This document shows positions 42,424-52,385 of a DNA stretch of 64,000 nt, piece by piece. The position numbers and the translations under genes were made by a program. The stretch lies in assembly GCF_014203095.1 (NCBI RefSeq), contig NZ_JACHIG010000007.1:124001-188000 (forward strand). The letters are read 5' to 3'. How positions within the stretch are numbered: the first letter of the stretch is position 1; every line of letters begins with the position of its first letter. The notes under the pieces were generated by a model. The model was not told the DNA's origin and did no database searches. It saw only the letters and a list, made by a program, of their open reading frames with translations. Origin of the DNA: Prosthecobacter vanneervenii (GTDB lineage: Bacteria > Verrucomicrobiota > Verrucomicrobiia > Verrucomicrobiales > Verrucomicrobiaceae).

Positions 42424-42924
42424 ATGGCCCTTGAAGTTCCAGCCGAATTGGAAAAACGCATGGATGAGGCGATCTCGCACTATCCTGTCTCCAAACGCAG
42501 CGCGGTGCTGCCCCTGCTGCATCTGATGCAGGAGCACTTTCGCTACATTAGCGAGGAGTCGGTGAACTGGGTGGCCGCCAAGCTCGGGCTGGAACCAATT
42601 CAAGTGCTTGAAGTGGTGACCTTCTACCCAGGCTTCCGCCAGAGCGCTCCCGGCAAGTATCACATTCGTGTTTGTCGCACGCTCTCGTGCGCCATGGCGG
42701 GCAGCTACGAGTTGATGGATGCCTTCTGCAAAGCGGCCAATATTGACCGCTCGCACACGGATCATCATCACCCGATTGCAGTCAGCCCAGATGGCAAATT
42801 CAGCATTGAATTTGCCGAGTGTCTGGCGAGCTGCGGATTTGGCCCTGTGTGCATGATCGAGGACGACTTTTATGAGAAGGTCGATCCCGCCAAGGTGGGC
42901 GAACTGCTGGTCCAGAGAGCCTAG
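42424..42924 (+). CDS. nuoE: NADH-quinone oxidoreductase subunit E
   Basis: 166 residues. The 2Fe-2S thioredoxin-like subunit: Cys84 and Cys89 (CRTLSC) and Cys133 and Cys137 (CLASC) match the family's C-x4-C and C-x3-C pattern. It passes electrons next to the FMN of NuoF. nuoF, which normally follows, is absent; a prepilin gene on the other strand comes next. Confidence 0.96.
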   Translation: MALEVPAELEKRMDEAISHYPVSKRSAVLPLLHLMQEHFRYISEESVNWVAAKLGLEPIQVLEVVTFYPGFRQSAPGKYHIRVCRTLSCAMAGSYELMDAFCKAANIDRSHTDHHHPIAVSPDGKFSIEFAECLASCGFGPVCMIEDDFYEKVDPAKVGELLVQRA

Positions 42925-43134
42925 TTTGGTCCTCAAAAACCTTTCGCATTGTCCAGGTGGTGGAGCGTCACATTGGCTGCGTGGGGTTATTTTCACACAG
43001 TGGGCGGCGCTTCCGACTTGCCACTGCGGTCGCTGCGCTGCCAGTTCAAAAGAGAATCTTTTGAGAGCTGGCCTAAGCAAGCTGTGAATCTCTGTCTCCC
43101 CGCTGATTCGTGTCAGGAGAGCTGAGGTGGAAAT
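42925..43134. other. intergenic region after nuoE
   Basis: About 210 bases, no gene. It holds a perfect hairpin, TCAAAAGA-GAA-TCTTTTGA (43046-43064), which can extend further and may end or protect the nuoDE transcript. Confidence 0.4.
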
Positions 43135-43165
43135 AAAAAAGCGCAGCGGCTGTGAACCGCTGCGC
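43135..43165 (-). terminator. intrinsic terminator of prepilin gene
   Basis: GCGCAGCGG (43141-43149) and CCGCTGCGC (43157-43165) pair perfectly; the minus strand continues with TTTTTTATTT. It lies 31 bases after the prepilin stop. Confidence 0.9.
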
Positions 43166-43196
43166 ATGGGGTCAGACTAAACCTGCAAGAGTGGGA

Positions 43197-43856
43197 TTAT
43201 TTGCTTCTCCAGGAGACCACGTCGTCCTGGGTGTTTTGCTGCAGGTCCAGGCCTGCGCTGTAGATGGCCACTTCCAGAGGAAGCATCTTCGGCGGAGGGC
43301 TGATGGTGTTGGCGGAGATCTTGGGATCTGAGTTTTTCAGGTCAGGGTTGGCCACTTGTTTGTCTCCGTTGGTGTCGAGCAGTACAAAGTAGGTGGTGCC
43401 CCAGAGGTCCACGAGCTTGTACGGGGGCTGCGGATTAACCAGACCAAACTTGCCGTTTCTGGCGATGGGCAGGTCGATGAACTTAATGTCCTTTGGATTC
43501 AGGTTGGTGGTGCCACCGCTGGAACTGCCTTGATTCGTGTTGAGAGTGGTCAGTGCGGAGACGATGCCGCTGTTTTCATCAGTCATCACGGGCTGAATGT
43601 CCTGCCCGCCAGATGCTGAGCTCATGAGGCTGGCGCTTACAGGCCAGCGGTTGTACTCCACCTGATAGCTGGTGATAGCCACGCGCAGATCCTTGAGCAC
43701 GGTTTGGACCTGGAGCTTTCGGCCGTCGGCAATCATCTTGGTGGCCTGAGACATCACGAGGCTGGCCAGGACAGCCACGATGGTGATCACGACCAGAAGT
43801 TCGATAAGCGTGAAGCCTGATCGAACCAAGAGGCTGGAACGAGGTTTGATTTTCAT
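43197..43856 (-). CDS. type II secretion/type IV pilin-like prepilin
   Basis: 219 residues from the ATG at 43856. The class III signal is VRSG then FTLIELLVVITIVAVLASL, with cleavage between Gly14 and Phe15 and Glu at position +5. The C-terminal part is polar and resembles GspG-like pseudopilins (KDLRVAITSYQVEYNRWPVS). Verrucomicrobia carry many such single prepilin genes. A strong promoter lies upstream and a clear terminator downstream, so it is probably monocistronic. Confidence 0.88.
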   Translation of the reverse strand: MKIKPRSSLLVRSGFTLIELLVVITIVAVLASLVMSQATKMIADGRKLQVQTVLKDLRVAITSYQVEYNRWPVSASLMSSASGGQDIQPVMTDENSGIVSALTTLNTNQGSSSGGTTNLNPKDIKFIDLPIARNGKFGLVNPQPPYKLVDLWGTTYFVLLDTNGDKQVANPDLKNSDPKISANTISPPPKMLPLEVAIYSAGLDLQQNTQDDVVSWRSK

Positions 43857-43944
43857 GTTCTTCGGTTGGGGGGTGTGGGTATGCATTGAGTGGTAGCGTG
43901 CGGAGCGCCTGCTGTTTGAAGACGAGGCATCATTCCTTTTGAAC

Positions 43945-43973
43945 ATTTAACCGGTTTTGCTTTTCCACGTCAA
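43945..43973 (-). promoter_or_regulatory. predicted sigma-70 promoter for prepilin gene
   Basis: On the minus strand, TTGACG (43973-43968) and TTAAAT (43950-43945) are separated by 17 bases. The start codon is about 90 bases downstream. Confidence 0.7.
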
Positions 43974-44180
43974 TACTTGTCATGCTGCGAGGGGCCAACT
44001 TTGCCTTCTGCAGCGATGGCATTTATGATGCCGGAAGGCTGCTGAGCGGCGCCTGCACCATGGGTTTTGATTGTCAACTAATGCTTGCATCATATACTTC
44101 AGCGATTTAAATCCGCGCTTCAATCCCCACAGAACCCACAAAACAACCACGGATCGCACAAGACGATCTGAAAAAACAAT
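43974..44180. other. upstream region of ppdK
   Basis: About 200 bases; no gene. It holds TTGATT followed at 17 bases by TCATAT (about 44068-44096) as a weak promoter candidate for ppdK. Confidence 0.35.
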
Positions 44181-47135
44181 ATGGCAAAGACAGCATCCAA
44201 GGGCAGCGCAGATAAAACTAAGTACGTGTATTCATTCGGAGCAGGCAAGGCAGACGGCGACGGCTCCATGAAAGCATTGCTGGGCGGCAAAGGCGCCAAC
44301 CTGGCAGAGATGAGCCGCATCGGTCTGCCCGTTCCTCCCGGGTTCACGATCAGCACTGAGGTCTGCACCTATTACTATCAGAACAAGAAGACCTATCCTG
44401 CCGCTCTGCAGTCCCAGATGGAAGCTGCGATCAAGAGCATGGAAAAGATCATGGGTTACAAGTTCGGCGACGCCAAAGGCTTCCCGCTTCTCGTGGCCGT
44501 GCGCTCTGGCGCCCGTGATTCCATGCCCGGCATGATGGACACGATTCTCAACCTCGGTCTCAACGACGACACCGTGCTCTCCCTCGTGGCAGCCACGAAC
44601 AACGAGCGCTTTGCCTGGGATTGCTACCGCCGCTTCATCCAGATGTATGGCGACGTGGTGCTCGGCGTGCAGAAGCGCGAAGGCGAAGACCATGAGCCCT
44701 TCGAAGTTGTGATCGAAGGCTACAAGCACGAAACTTATCACAAGGACATTCTGGACAGCGACCTGACCGCCGCCGACCAGCAGGAGCTGGTGAAGCGCTT
44801 CAAGCAGCTCGTTAAAGAGCGCACCGGCAAGAGCTTCCCGAGCGATCCGTGGGATCAGCTTCGCGGCGCAGCTGGCGCTGTGTTTGGCTCCTGGATGAAC
44901 GACCGCGCGATCGTGTATCGCCGCAAGTACAACATCCCCGCTGAGTGGGGCACTGCCGTGAACGTGCAGGCGATGGTGTTCGGCAACACTGGGCCGACCT
45001 CCGGCTCCGGCGTGGCCTTCACCCGCAATCCTGCCAACGGCGCGAACGAATTCTACGGTGAGTTCCTCATCAATGCCCAGGGCGAGGACGTTGTCGCCGG
45101 CGTGCGCACTCCTGAGCCGGTGATCCAGCTCAAGAAGGAAATGCCTAAATCCTACGCTGAACTGCTTGAGGTCCGCCAGAAGCTTGAGAAGCATTTCAAG
45201 GATGTGCAGGACGTTGAGTTCACCATCCAGGAAGGCAAGCTGTTCATGCTGCAGACCCGTAACGGCAAGCGCACCGCCGCCGCTGCTCTGAAGTTCTCCA
45301 TGGACATGGTGAAGGAAAAGCTCATCGACTGGGAAACCGCCGTGCTGCGCAACCCTGCTGACCAGCTCGACCAGCTCCTTGCTCCGATCTTTGACGCTGC
45401 TGACGTCAAGAAGGCCAAGGCTGTGGCCACCGGCCTTCCCGCCGGCCCAGGCGCCGCCTCCGGCAAGATCTACCTCAATGCTGACCGCGCCGTCGTCGCT
45501 GAGCAGAAGGGTGAAAAAGTGCTGCTCGTCCGCAACGAAACCAGCCCCGAAGATCTTCGTGGAATGATCGCTGCTGAAGGCATCCTGACCGCCCGTGGTG
45601 GTGTTTCCTCCCACGCAGCTCTCGTTGCCCGTCAGATGGGCAAGGTTTGCATTTGCGGCGCCGCTGCACTGGAAATCGACTATGACAAGAAGACCGTCAC
45701 CGTTGCAGGCCAGACCTTCAACGAAGGCGACTACCTCTCCATCGACGGCACCAGCGGCACGGTTTACGCCGGCGAGCTGAAGACCGCTCCTTCCGAGATC
45801 ATCACAGGCATGCTGCACGGAGACAAAGCCGCGCAGGCCACTGAGAAGTTCAAGAGCTTCCAGCAGCTCATGAACTGGTGCGGCAAGGCCACCCGCCTGC
45901 AGGTCCGCACCAATGCCGACAATCCCGAGCAGACCCAGAACGCCATCTCCTTTGGCGCCCAGGGCATCGGCCTCACCCGCACAGAGCATATGTTCTTTGA
46001 AGGTGACCGCATCGACGCCGTGCGTGAAATGATCCTGGCTGACAACGTGGCTGACCGCAAGAAGGCGCTGGCCAAGCTGCTGCCTTACCAGCGTGAAGAT
46101 TTCACAGGCATCTTTGAGTCCCTCAAGGGTCTGCCTGCCACCATCCGTCTTCTCGACCCGCCCCTCCACGAATTCGTGCCGCATGACGAGAAGGCCCAGG
46201 CCGAGCTCGCCAAGAAGATGGGTGTGTCCGTTGAGAAAGTTTCCGCACGTGTTGCTGCTCTGCATGAGTTCAACCCGATGCTCGGACATCGCGGCTGCCG
46301 TCTTGGCATCGCCTATCCCGAGATCACCGAGATGCAGGCTCGCGCCATCTTTGAAGCTGCTGCTGATGTGGCCAAGAAGAAGATCAAGGTGAAGCCCGAA
46401 GTCATGATTCCGCTCGTCGGGTTCAAGAAAGAACTCGACCTGCAGGTGGAAATCGTGCATAAGGTAGCGAAAGAAGTGATGGCTGAGAAAAAAGTGAAGC
46501 TCGACTATCTTGTCGGCACCATGATTGAGGTGCCGCGTGGAGCACTCACCGCTGACGAAATCGCCGAAACGGCGCAGTTCTTCAGCTTCGGCACCAACGA
46601 CCTGACGCAGACCGCTCTCGGCATCAGCCGTGACGACATGGGCAGCTTCCTGATGCCCTACACCGAAAACGAAATCTTCAAGAAGAACCCCTTTGCCACG
46701 CTGGATCAGACCGGTGTGGGCCAGCTTATCAAGATCGCCATCGAAAAAGGCCGCAAGACCAAGCCCGACATCAAGCTGGGCATCTGCGGTGAACACGGCG
46801 GTGATCCAGATAGCGTCAAATTCTGCCATCGCGTAGGCCTCACTTATGTGAGTTGCAGTCCTTTCCGTGTGCCCGTCGCCCGCCTTGCCGCCGCGCAGGC
46901 TGCGATCGAAGAAAAGCGCGCCGCTTCGGCCGCCGCAGGAAAAAATGTCCAGGGAGGCGCCAAAAGCGCATCCGTGGCAAAACAAAACAACAAAGCAACC
47001 AACAACAAACAGAGGACAAACACTATGGCTAAGAAAGCTGCAAAGAAAGCCGCCAAGAAGGCTGTGAAGGCCCCCGCTAAGAAGGCCGCCAAGAAAGCCG
47101 TCAAGAAAGCTGCCAAGAAGGCCGCCAAGAAGTAA
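44181..47135 (+). CDS. ppdK: pyruvate, phosphate dikinase with Lys/Ala-rich tail
   Basis: 984 residues; typical PPDK is about 870-910. The catalytic His478 lies in [18 protein letters not shown], and the PEP-domain Cys869 in [14 protein letters not shown]. It interconverts pyruvate, ATP and phosphate with PEP, AMP and pyrophosphate. The family part ends near residue 915 ([19 protein letters not shown]). A low-complexity linker follows, then a histone-like Lys/Ala tail of 36 residues starting at Met949. The linker DNA looks like an untranslated region with a ribosome-binding site, so the tail may be a separate gene that lost the stop between (see separate entry). Start codon chosen at the first ATG. 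Confidence 0.95.
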   Translation: MAKTASKGSADKTKYVYSFGAGKADGDGSMKALLGGKGANLAEMSRIGLPVPPGFTISTEVCTYYYQNKKTYPAALQSQMEAAIKSMEKIMGYKFGDAKGFPLLVAVRSGARDSMPGMMDTILNLGLNDDTVLSLVAATNNERFAWDCYRRFIQMYGDVVLGVQKREGEDHEPFEVVIEGYKHETYHKDILDSDLTAADQQELVKRFKQLVKERTGKSFPSDPWDQLRGAAGAVFGSWMNDRAIVYRRKYNIPAEWGTAVNVQAMVFGNTGPTSGSGVAFTRNPANGANEFYGEFLINAQGEDVVAGVRTPEPVIQLKKEMPKSYAELLEVRQKLEKHFKDVQDVEFTIQEGKLFMLQTRNGKRTAAAALKFSMDMVKEKLIDWETAVLRNPADQLDQLLAPIFDAADVKKAKAVATGLPAGPGAASGKIYLNADRAVVAEQKGEKVLLVRNETSPEDLRGMIAAEGILTARGGVSSHAALVARQMGKVCICGAAALEIDYDKKTVTVAGQTFNEGDYLSIDGTSGTVYAGELKTAPSEIITGMLHGDKAAQATEKFKSFQQLMNWCGKATRLQVRTNADNPEQTQNAISFGAQGIGLTRTEHMFFEGDRIDAVREMILADNVADRKKALAKLLPYQREDFTGIFESLKGLPATIRLLDPPLHEFVPHDEKAQAELAKKMGVSVEKVSARVAALHEFNPMLGHRGCRLGIAYPEITEMQARAIFEAAADVAKKKIKVKPEVMIPLVGFKKELDLQVEIVHKVAKEVMAEKKVKLDYLVGTMIEVPRGALTADEIAETAQFFSFGTNDLTQTALGISRDDMGSFLMPYTENEIFKKNPFATLDQTGVGQLIKIAIEKGRKTKPDIKLGICGEHGGDPDSVKFCHRVGLTYVSCSPFRVPVARLAAAQAAIEEKRAASAAAGKNVQGGAKSASVAKQNNKATNNKQRTNTMAKKAAKKAAKKAVKAPAKKAAKKAVKKAAKKAAKK
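47025..47135 (+). CDS. possible independent Lys/Ala-rich histone-like protein
   Basis: From the ATG at 47025, in frame with ppdK, 36 residues of AAKK-type repeats ([20 protein letters not shown] and continuing). AGAGGA lies about 10 bases upstream and the preceding 45 bases are A-rich and UTR-like. Similar short Lys-rich proteins resemble histone H1 C-terminal tails and bind DNA or RNA. It may be translated alone as well as fused to PPDK. Confidence 0.4.
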   Translation: MAKKAAKKAAKKAVKAPAKKAAKKAVKKAAKKAAKK

Positions 47136-47184
47136 TGCGTTGGCCTCTTGACTGAGGTCAATGTGGCGGAGCAATCCGTCATCA

Positions 47185-47227
47185 AAAGCCCTGTGGGGAT
47201 CACTCCTCACAGGGCTTTCTCTTTTTT
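47185..47227 (+). terminator. intrinsic terminator of ppdK
   Basis: AAAGCCCTGTG (47185-47195) and CACAGGGCTTT (47208-47218) form a perfect stem followed by CTCTTTTTT. Confidence 0.93.
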
Positions 47228-47533
47228 AGTCCAGGCCGTGCGATCAATGGTGTGTTTGTCGCAAGGCCCGGCGGCAGCGCGATGCCTGGTTGGGGGCTCT
47301 GTTTCCGTGTGTAGTTGATTTAAAGGCGCACGGTCTCAAACGCTGTTCTGACCGCTCCTCCTCATCGCTTGTGCGGCAGGCTCAGTGCTTCTGAGCAGCA
47401 GAAGCGGTATAGCTTTCCCCTGGTCGAGGAGGCGTCTGCAGTCGGCGGGGTTCTTGGTCATCACATGATCCGTCGCGAGATCATGCCGCCTCACCCGCGC
47501 TTCATTTCAGCATCAGGATGGCTGATGCCAATC
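47228..47533. other. intergenic region, no gene seen
   Basis: About 305 bases between the convergent ppdK and lipoprotein genes. Short reading frames in it have no ribosome-binding site or recognisable protein. No further signal noted. Confidence 0.4.
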
Positions 47534-48121
47534 TTATCGCTGGGGTTCGTTGTCGTACACAGAGCCTGGAGGAGGTGTGGAGAGATAACTGCCACCTGCG
47601 GAGATGGCGTCGTTGCGGATGCTCTGGCCTTTGCCGATTTGATCGTTGGCACTGCGCATGCTGCCGCTCATGCCAGCGGTGCCGCCCATGCCGGCGACAG
47701 CACCGTAGTTCATATAGGAAGGGCGGTAGAAAGAGCCCATGCCGCCGGACCCCACTGATCCGCTCATCATGCCCCCAACCTGACCAGCGGCGAGCACCAC
47801 GGGCTGGTCCGGTGTCGGAACGCCGTCTGATTTGCGTTCAGATTCAGCCAGGAAGTGCTTGTTCCAGGCGGCGTCGTTCACGGCTGCCGCGACTTTGGCA
47901 TCCAGGCGATGCTTGTCTTCGTCATACTGGGTTTTGCTAATGACTCCACTGGCACGCCTCTTTTCCAGGTCGTTGTACAAGCCTTGGTACTTGGCGCGCA
48001 TCACCTGCTCGTACGCATTGAGCTCCGCCAGCGAGGGGACACTGTCCATGGTTCTGCTGGCGCAGGAGGCCAGCAGGCTGGAAAGGAGTGCAGCCAGCAG
48101 CAGGTGCGAAACGTTTTTCAT
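47534..48121 (-). CDS. lipoprotein of unknown function
   Basis: 195 residues. The lipoprotein signal MKNVSHLLLAALLSSLLASC has the acylated Cys at 20. A helical part (about 28-100: EQVMRAKYQGLYNDLEKRRA, then VISKTQYDEDKHRLDAKVA) resembles SHOCT-like helical segments; the C-terminal half is Gly/Ser/Met-rich low complexity. Probably anchored at the outer membrane. Family unknown. Confidence 0.65.
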   Translation of the reverse strand: MKNVSHLLLAALLSSLLASCASRTMDSVPSLAELNAYEQVMRAKYQGLYNDLEKRRASGVISKTQYDEDKHRLDAKVAAAVNDAAWNKHFLAESERKSDGVPTPDQPVVLAAGQVGGMMSGSVGSGGMGSFYRPSYMNYGAVAGMGGTAGMSGSMRSANDQIGKGQSIRNDAISAGGSYLSTPPPGSVYDNEPQR

Positions 48122-48194
48122 ATCTCATACTACGTCCAGGCCGGGGCTTTTCAAATCAAAGCACCATTGCATCCCGGGCGCAAAAAGGCACCTT

Positions 48195-48647
48195 ATGACA
48201 GAAAACGCTCCTGTTTTGGACCCCATCGACGAAGCCCTGCAAACCACCGGCCCGCGCGGCAACTACCTGCCGTACCCCGTTTCCCGTCTGGCCGCCAAGA
48301 TCATCCCTCAGGATCTCACTAACTTCAAAAGCCGGGGCGTCTCCCGCGTGGAGCGTGAACTGCAGCAGGAGATGCTGGAGATACAGGAGCGGTACATGGA
48401 GGTGATCGACGCCTTTAACTGGAACAAGCTCATCTACGAGAGCCACTTCGGGTTTGAGCCTGTCTGCGGGGAGGTCTATCACCTGTATGAAGTGGAGGGC
48501 AAGCGTCAGCTCAGCATGATCTCGCCCGACCAGTGGTATCAGCACTGGATTGGGAGTTTCAGATTGAACGCAGACGGCCGCTGGCAGATTGAGAAATCCG
48601 CGCCAGATTTCAGCATACGCGACTGGGTGCAGACCTCGGTCGCCTGA
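48195..48647 (+). CDS. DUF2452 family protein
   Basis: 150 residues from the ATG at 48195. The core GPRGNYLPYPVSRLAAKIIP, followed by VERELQQEMLEIQERYM and FEPVCGEVYHLYE, matches DUF2452, a small cytoplasmic family without known function. Its stop TGA overlaps the start of avtA (TGATG), indicating coupled translation. Confidence 0.75.
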   Translation: MTENAPVLDPIDEALQTTGPRGNYLPYPVSRLAAKIIPQDLTNFKSRGVSRVERELQQEMLEIQERYMEVIDAFNWNKLIYESHFGFEPVCGEVYHLYEVEGKRQLSMISPDQWYQHWIGSFRLNADGRWQIEKSAPDFSIRDWVQTSVA

Positions 48648-49933
48648 TGATGCAACCAACCTTTTCAGACATCGGCCTGCGGCTGGCCGGCCCCAGTGGT
48701 ATCCAGGAACTCATGGATGACTGCGGAGCTGCGCTCACCACGCACCCGGACATGCGCATGCTTGGCGGCGGGCAGCCTGCGGCCATTCCCGCCGTGCAGC
48801 AGCTCTGGCGCGAGCGCATGCATGCCATGCTGGATGACGGCAGCATCGATCGCACGCTGCTGAATTACGACCCGCCCGGTGGCAACCCGCTCTTCCGCGA
48901 GGCCTTCGCCGCCTTTCTGAATCGCGAGTGCGGCTGGGGCGTGACGCATGAAAACATCGCGGTCATGCCCAGCTCCCAGAGCGCGTGCTTTCTGCTCTTC
49001 AATCTCCTCGCCGGACAGACGGGTGCTGCCAGAAAACGCATTCTTTTCCCGCTGCTGCCGGAGTACATCGGTTATGCCAATCAGGCGCTCGCGGAAGGTC
49101 AGTTCACGGCCTGCCTGCCGCGCATCAGTGAAACCGCGCCACATGAGATCAAATACCACGTGGATTTTGACCGTCTGCGCATGACGCCGGACATCGCGGC
49201 CATGTGTGTCTCCTGCCCGACCAACCCGACGGGGAACGTGCTCACGCAGAATGAATTCGAGAGCCTGCATGCGCTGGCAGATGCGCATGGCATCCCGCTC
49301 ATCATCGACAATGCCTATGGGCATCCTTTCCCCGGCGTGATCCACAACGGCTTCCAGCCGCGGTGGCAGCCGGGCATGATCTTCAGCATCAGCATGAGCA
49401 AGGTGGGCCTGCCAGGCGTGCGCACGGCCATGATCGTGGCTGATCCCTCCATCGTGAAAGCGCTCTCCAACATGAATGCCATCGTCTCGCTGGCGAATGG
49501 CAATCTTGGCCAGGCACTGCTGATGCCTCTGTTGAAAGACGACAGGCTCATCAAACTGGGCCCTGAGGTGATCCGCCCCTTCTACCGAGAGCGTTCAGAC
49601 TTTGCCAAAGGCGTGCTCTCATCTGCACTAGGCGAGCGAGTGCCGTGGGCGTTGCATGCGCAGGAGGGAGCCTTCTTCCTCTGGTTGTGGGTCAATGGAC
49701 TGCCGATTCCTGCCTCCGAGCTGTATCACAGGCTCAAGGGGCGCAAAGTGCTGGTCATTCCAGGGCATTACTTCGCCTTTGGTCTGGAACAGGAATGGCG
49801 GCATCCGCATGAGTGCTTGCGCCTGACCTATTCGCAGCCGCAGCACATCGTGCAGGAGGGGCTGGAAATCATTGCTGATGAAATCATCCGCTGCTTCGGA
49901 GCGCGGACCTCCGAGTCTGCAGCACTCCGCTGA
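48647..49933 (+). CDS. avtA: valine-pyruvate aminotransferase
   Basis: 428 residues, near E. coli AvtA (417). Fold-type I aminotransferase with PLP-binding Lys252 in ISMSKVGLPGVR, plus LGGGQPAAIPAV, GNPLFREAFAAFLNRECGWG and CPTNPTGNVLT. It transfers the amino group between valine or alanine and the matching keto acids. Coupled to the DUF2452 gene upstream; the MidA-like gene overlaps its end. Confidence 0.88.
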   Translation: MMQPTFSDIGLRLAGPSGIQELMDDCGAALTTHPDMRMLGGGQPAAIPAVQQLWRERMHAMLDDGSIDRTLLNYDPPGGNPLFREAFAAFLNRECGWGVTHENIAVMPSSQSACFLLFNLLAGQTGAARKRILFPLLPEYIGYANQALAEGQFTACLPRISETAPHEIKYHVDFDRLRMTPDIAAMCVSCPTNPTGNVLTQNEFESLHALADAHGIPLIIDNAYGHPFPGVIHNGFQPRWQPGMIFSISMSKVGLPGVRTAMIVADPSIVKALSNMNAIVSLANGNLGQALLMPLLKDDRLIKLGPEVIRPFYRERSDFAKGVLSSALGERVPWALHAQEGAFFLWLWVNGLPIPASELYHRLKGRKVLVIPGHYFAFGLEQEWRHPHECLRLTYSQPQHIVQEGLEIIADEIIRCFGARTSESAALR

Positions 49934-50906
49934 CTCAACTCGCATCGCAGATCGCATGGCCGAACCCTTTTCCGCTTTCATGGCGCGCGCCTTGTTCGAT
50001 CCTGAACGGGGCTACTACACTCGCCACATCAAAACAGTCGGGGCACGCGGAGATTTCTCCACCTCGGCCACGCTTTCGCCTAGCTTAGGGAATGCGGTGG
50101 CGGCATGGCTGAAGTCAGAGTCATGCTTGCAGCCGCAAGTGCGGCATGTCATTGAAGTCGGTGCTGGAGAAGGCTCGCTGATGCACACGGTGCGCAGAGC
50201 GCTGGGCTGGTGGACGCGCCGACGCTTCACTTTCCACATCGTTGAGACTTCTCCCGTGCTGCGGAAGGAGCAGGAGAGGAAGCTCGCGGGCCGTGTGGTG
50301 TGGCATCCCTCGCTGGAGTCTGCACTCGCCGCTGCGCAGGGCCATGCCTTCATCTATCACAATGAACTGCTGGATGCCTTTCCCGTCACGCTCGTGCAGT
50401 GGAGCGTTGCCGAGCAGCGGTGGCTGGAGGTCTGGGTGCCGGAGGCGCTGCACCCGCATGAACTGGATGCGGCGCATTTCAGTGTACTGCAACACACCGC
50501 CTTTGCCGAGGGTCAGCGTTGCGAGCTGCATGTCAGCGTACGCGACTGGCTTCAGCAATGGACCCCACACTGGAAAAGCGGTGCCATGCTGACCATTGAT
50601 TACGGCGATTTCTTCCCTCAGCTCTACCATCGCCGCCCACAAGGCACGCTGCGCGCCTATCTGCTACATCAGCGGCTTATCGGTGCTGACATTTATGCCA
50701 ATCCAGGCAGGCAGGACATCACTGCAGACATCAATTTCACCGATTACTCCGCCTGGTTGCAGGCACTGGGCGTGGTTGAATTCTCGCAGCAGACTCTGGC
50801 CCAGTTCCTGCATTCACACTCCGCGCCAGCCTGGCTCACCAACCCAGACGGTGCCGGAACTGCCTTCAAATGCTTCGTGCATCGCAGGCAGGATGGCGCA
50901 TCGTAA
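49878..50906 (+). CDS. SAM-dependent methyltransferase, MidA/NDUFAF7-like
   Basis: 342 residues from the ATG at 49878, which overlaps avtA by 56 bases; a later start at 49957 would remove part of the family N-terminus. The start FSAFMARALFDPERGYYTRH and the SAM-binding VIEVGAGEGSLMHTV (about 85-100) are typical, as is HNELLDAFPVTLVQW. NDUFAF7 methylates an arginine of complex I subunit NDUFS2 (NuoD) in mitochondria; a bacterial role in complex I assembly is uncertain, though nuoD lies 8 kb upstream. Confidence 0.82.
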   Translation: MKSSAASERGPPSLQHSADSTRIADRMAEPFSAFMARALFDPERGYYTRHIKTVGARGDFSTSATLSPSLGNAVAAWLKSESCLQPQVRHVIEVGAGEGSLMHTVRRALGWWTRRRFTFHIVETSPVLRKEQERKLAGRVVWHPSLESALAAAQGHAFIYHNELLDAFPVTLVQWSVAEQRWLEVWVPEALHPHELDAAHFSVLQHTAFAEGQRCELHVSVRDWLQQWTPHWKSGAMLTIDYGDFFPQLYHRRPQGTLRAYLLHQRLIGADIYANPGRQDITADINFTDYSAWLQALGVVEFSQQTLAQFLHSHSAPAWLTNPDGAGTAFKCFVHRRQDGAS

Positions 50907-50915
50907 AACTCTTGT

Positions 50916-52334
50916 ATGAACTCCGTCAACGACCGCCCCGGCACACTTGAAAAAGCACTGAAGATCAACCTCGCGCACACCATTTACGGGACGTTTGCTG
51001 AAATCGGCGCCGGTCAGGAGATCGCCAACTGGTTTTTCCGTGCAGGTGGTGCTTCGGGCACGGTGGCCAAGACCATGTCCGCCTATGACATGACGATCAG
51101 CGATGAGATCTACGGCAAATGTTCGCGCTACGTCTCCCGCCAGCGCATGTGCGCCATGCTGGAGCATGAATATCCCATGCTCATTCAGCGCCTGAATGCC
51201 AAGCGCGGCACCACCACCACCTTCTTCACGCTTGCAGACACCATCCGTGCCCGCTCCTACCGCGACACCAAGGAGGAATGTCACGGCTGGCTGGGGCTGC
51301 GCTTCCAGACTGAACCCGGAGGCCCCAGCAATGAAATCCAGCTGCACGTGCGCCTGCTCGATGACTCGAATGCCCGCCAGTCAGACGCTGTGGGAAAGCT
51401 CGGCGTGAACCTGCTCTATGCCGCATTCTACCTTCGGAATGACCTGTCCTCCTTCCTGCAGAGCCTGCTGGATGATCTGAGCCGCAAGCGTGTCGAGATC
51501 GACATGATCGACTTCACCGGTCCGGTGTTTGCCGCATCAGAGTATCAGGATCGTCTCGTGGCTCTGAAACTGGTGCGTTTGGGGCTGGCAGATGCCGCGC
51601 TCTTTGGTGCGGATGGCGAGATCTGGCAGGCTTCGGATGTGCTTTACAAAAAGCCGGTCTTCCTCAAGCGCGGCAGCTTTGACCCCATCACCAAACTCAA
51701 CCTCGACATGATCGAGCGCGGACAGGCTGCCTTTAAAGCGGATTTTGGAGAGGCAGCGCAGAACAACGTCGAGATCCTGGAGATTACCATGCACAACCTG
51801 CTGGCCAGCGGGGCTGAGGTGCCTGACAGCGAGTTCCTGGCACGCGCAGACGTGCTGCAGGCGCTGGGCAAGAATGTGCTCATCTCCAAGTATCCTGAAT
51901 TCCACCGCGTCAGCAGCTATCTGGCGCGCCACACGCAGTGCCCCATTGGCATCGTGCTTGGGCTGCCGCTCTTCCAGGAGCTGTTCAATGAACGCTGGTG
52001 CACCGATCTGGAAGGCGGATTGCTCGAAGCCTTTGGACGTCTCTTCAAAAATCAGGTGCGTGTGTATGTCTATCCCATGGGCAACCCGATGAACGGGCAG
52101 ATCGTGGGTGTTAACGACGCCCGTGTGACTCCGGAGCAGAAGCACCTGCTGCACTACCTGATCGACACCCAGAGTGTGCGCGCACTGGAGGAGCCCAACC
52201 AGGACTTCCTCTTCCATACCAGCGCGGAGGTGCGCAACATGATCCTGGCTCGTGACAGCCAGTGGCAGTCACTGGTGCCGGACATTGTGCTCAAGCAGGG
52301 ACCGTGGCGCGAGATCGGGCAGCCGGTGATGTAA
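50916..52334 (+). CDS. conserved hypothetical protein (about 470 residues)
   Basis: 472 residues, soluble, no signal peptide or membrane segment. The N-terminus LEKALKINLAHTIYGTFAEI, then GAGQEIANWFFRAGGASGTV and AKTMSAYDMTISDEIYGKC, belongs to a widely conserved family that databases sometimes mislabel as TonB-dependent receptor; nothing here suggests a barrel. An HVRLLDDSNARQSDAVGKLG segment and a Rossmann-like middle are visible. Function unknown. It begins 9 bases after the methyltransferase gene. Confidence 0.75.
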   Translation: MNSVNDRPGTLEKALKINLAHTIYGTFAEIGAGQEIANWFFRAGGASGTVAKTMSAYDMTISDEIYGKCSRYVSRQRMCAMLEHEYPMLIQRLNAKRGTTTTFFTLADTIRARSYRDTKEECHGWLGLRFQTEPGGPSNEIQLHVRLLDDSNARQSDAVGKLGVNLLYAAFYLRNDLSSFLQSLLDDLSRKRVEIDMIDFTGPVFAASEYQDRLVALKLVRLGLADAALFGADGEIWQASDVLYKKPVFLKRGSFDPITKLNLDMIERGQAAFKADFGEAAQNNVEILEITMHNLLASGAEVPDSEFLARADVLQALGKNVLISKYPEFHRVSSYLARHTQCPIGIVLGLPLFQELFNERWCTDLEGGLLEAFGRLFKNQVRVYVYPMGNPMNGQIVGVNDARVTPEQKHLLHYLIDTQSVRALEEPNQDFLFHTSAEVRNMILARDSQWQSLVPDIVLKQGPWREIGQPVM

Positions 52335-52385
52335 TACGGGTGCAGTGTTGCTTTTCTGTAGGCAGCCGCTTGAATTCGCGGTGCC

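Noticed and set aside
41290-43167. 625-codon minus-strand frame across nuoD and nuoE
   Set aside because: Both nuo genes are unmistakable on the plus strand; the antisense frame matches nothing.
44232-47210. 992-codon open frame antisense to ppdK
   Set aside because: Shadow of strong codon bias in ppdK; the translation is His/Asp/Gly-rich without family features.
50916-52334. TonB-dependent receptor
   Set aside because: Name sometimes given to this family, but there is no signal peptide, plug domain or barrel.
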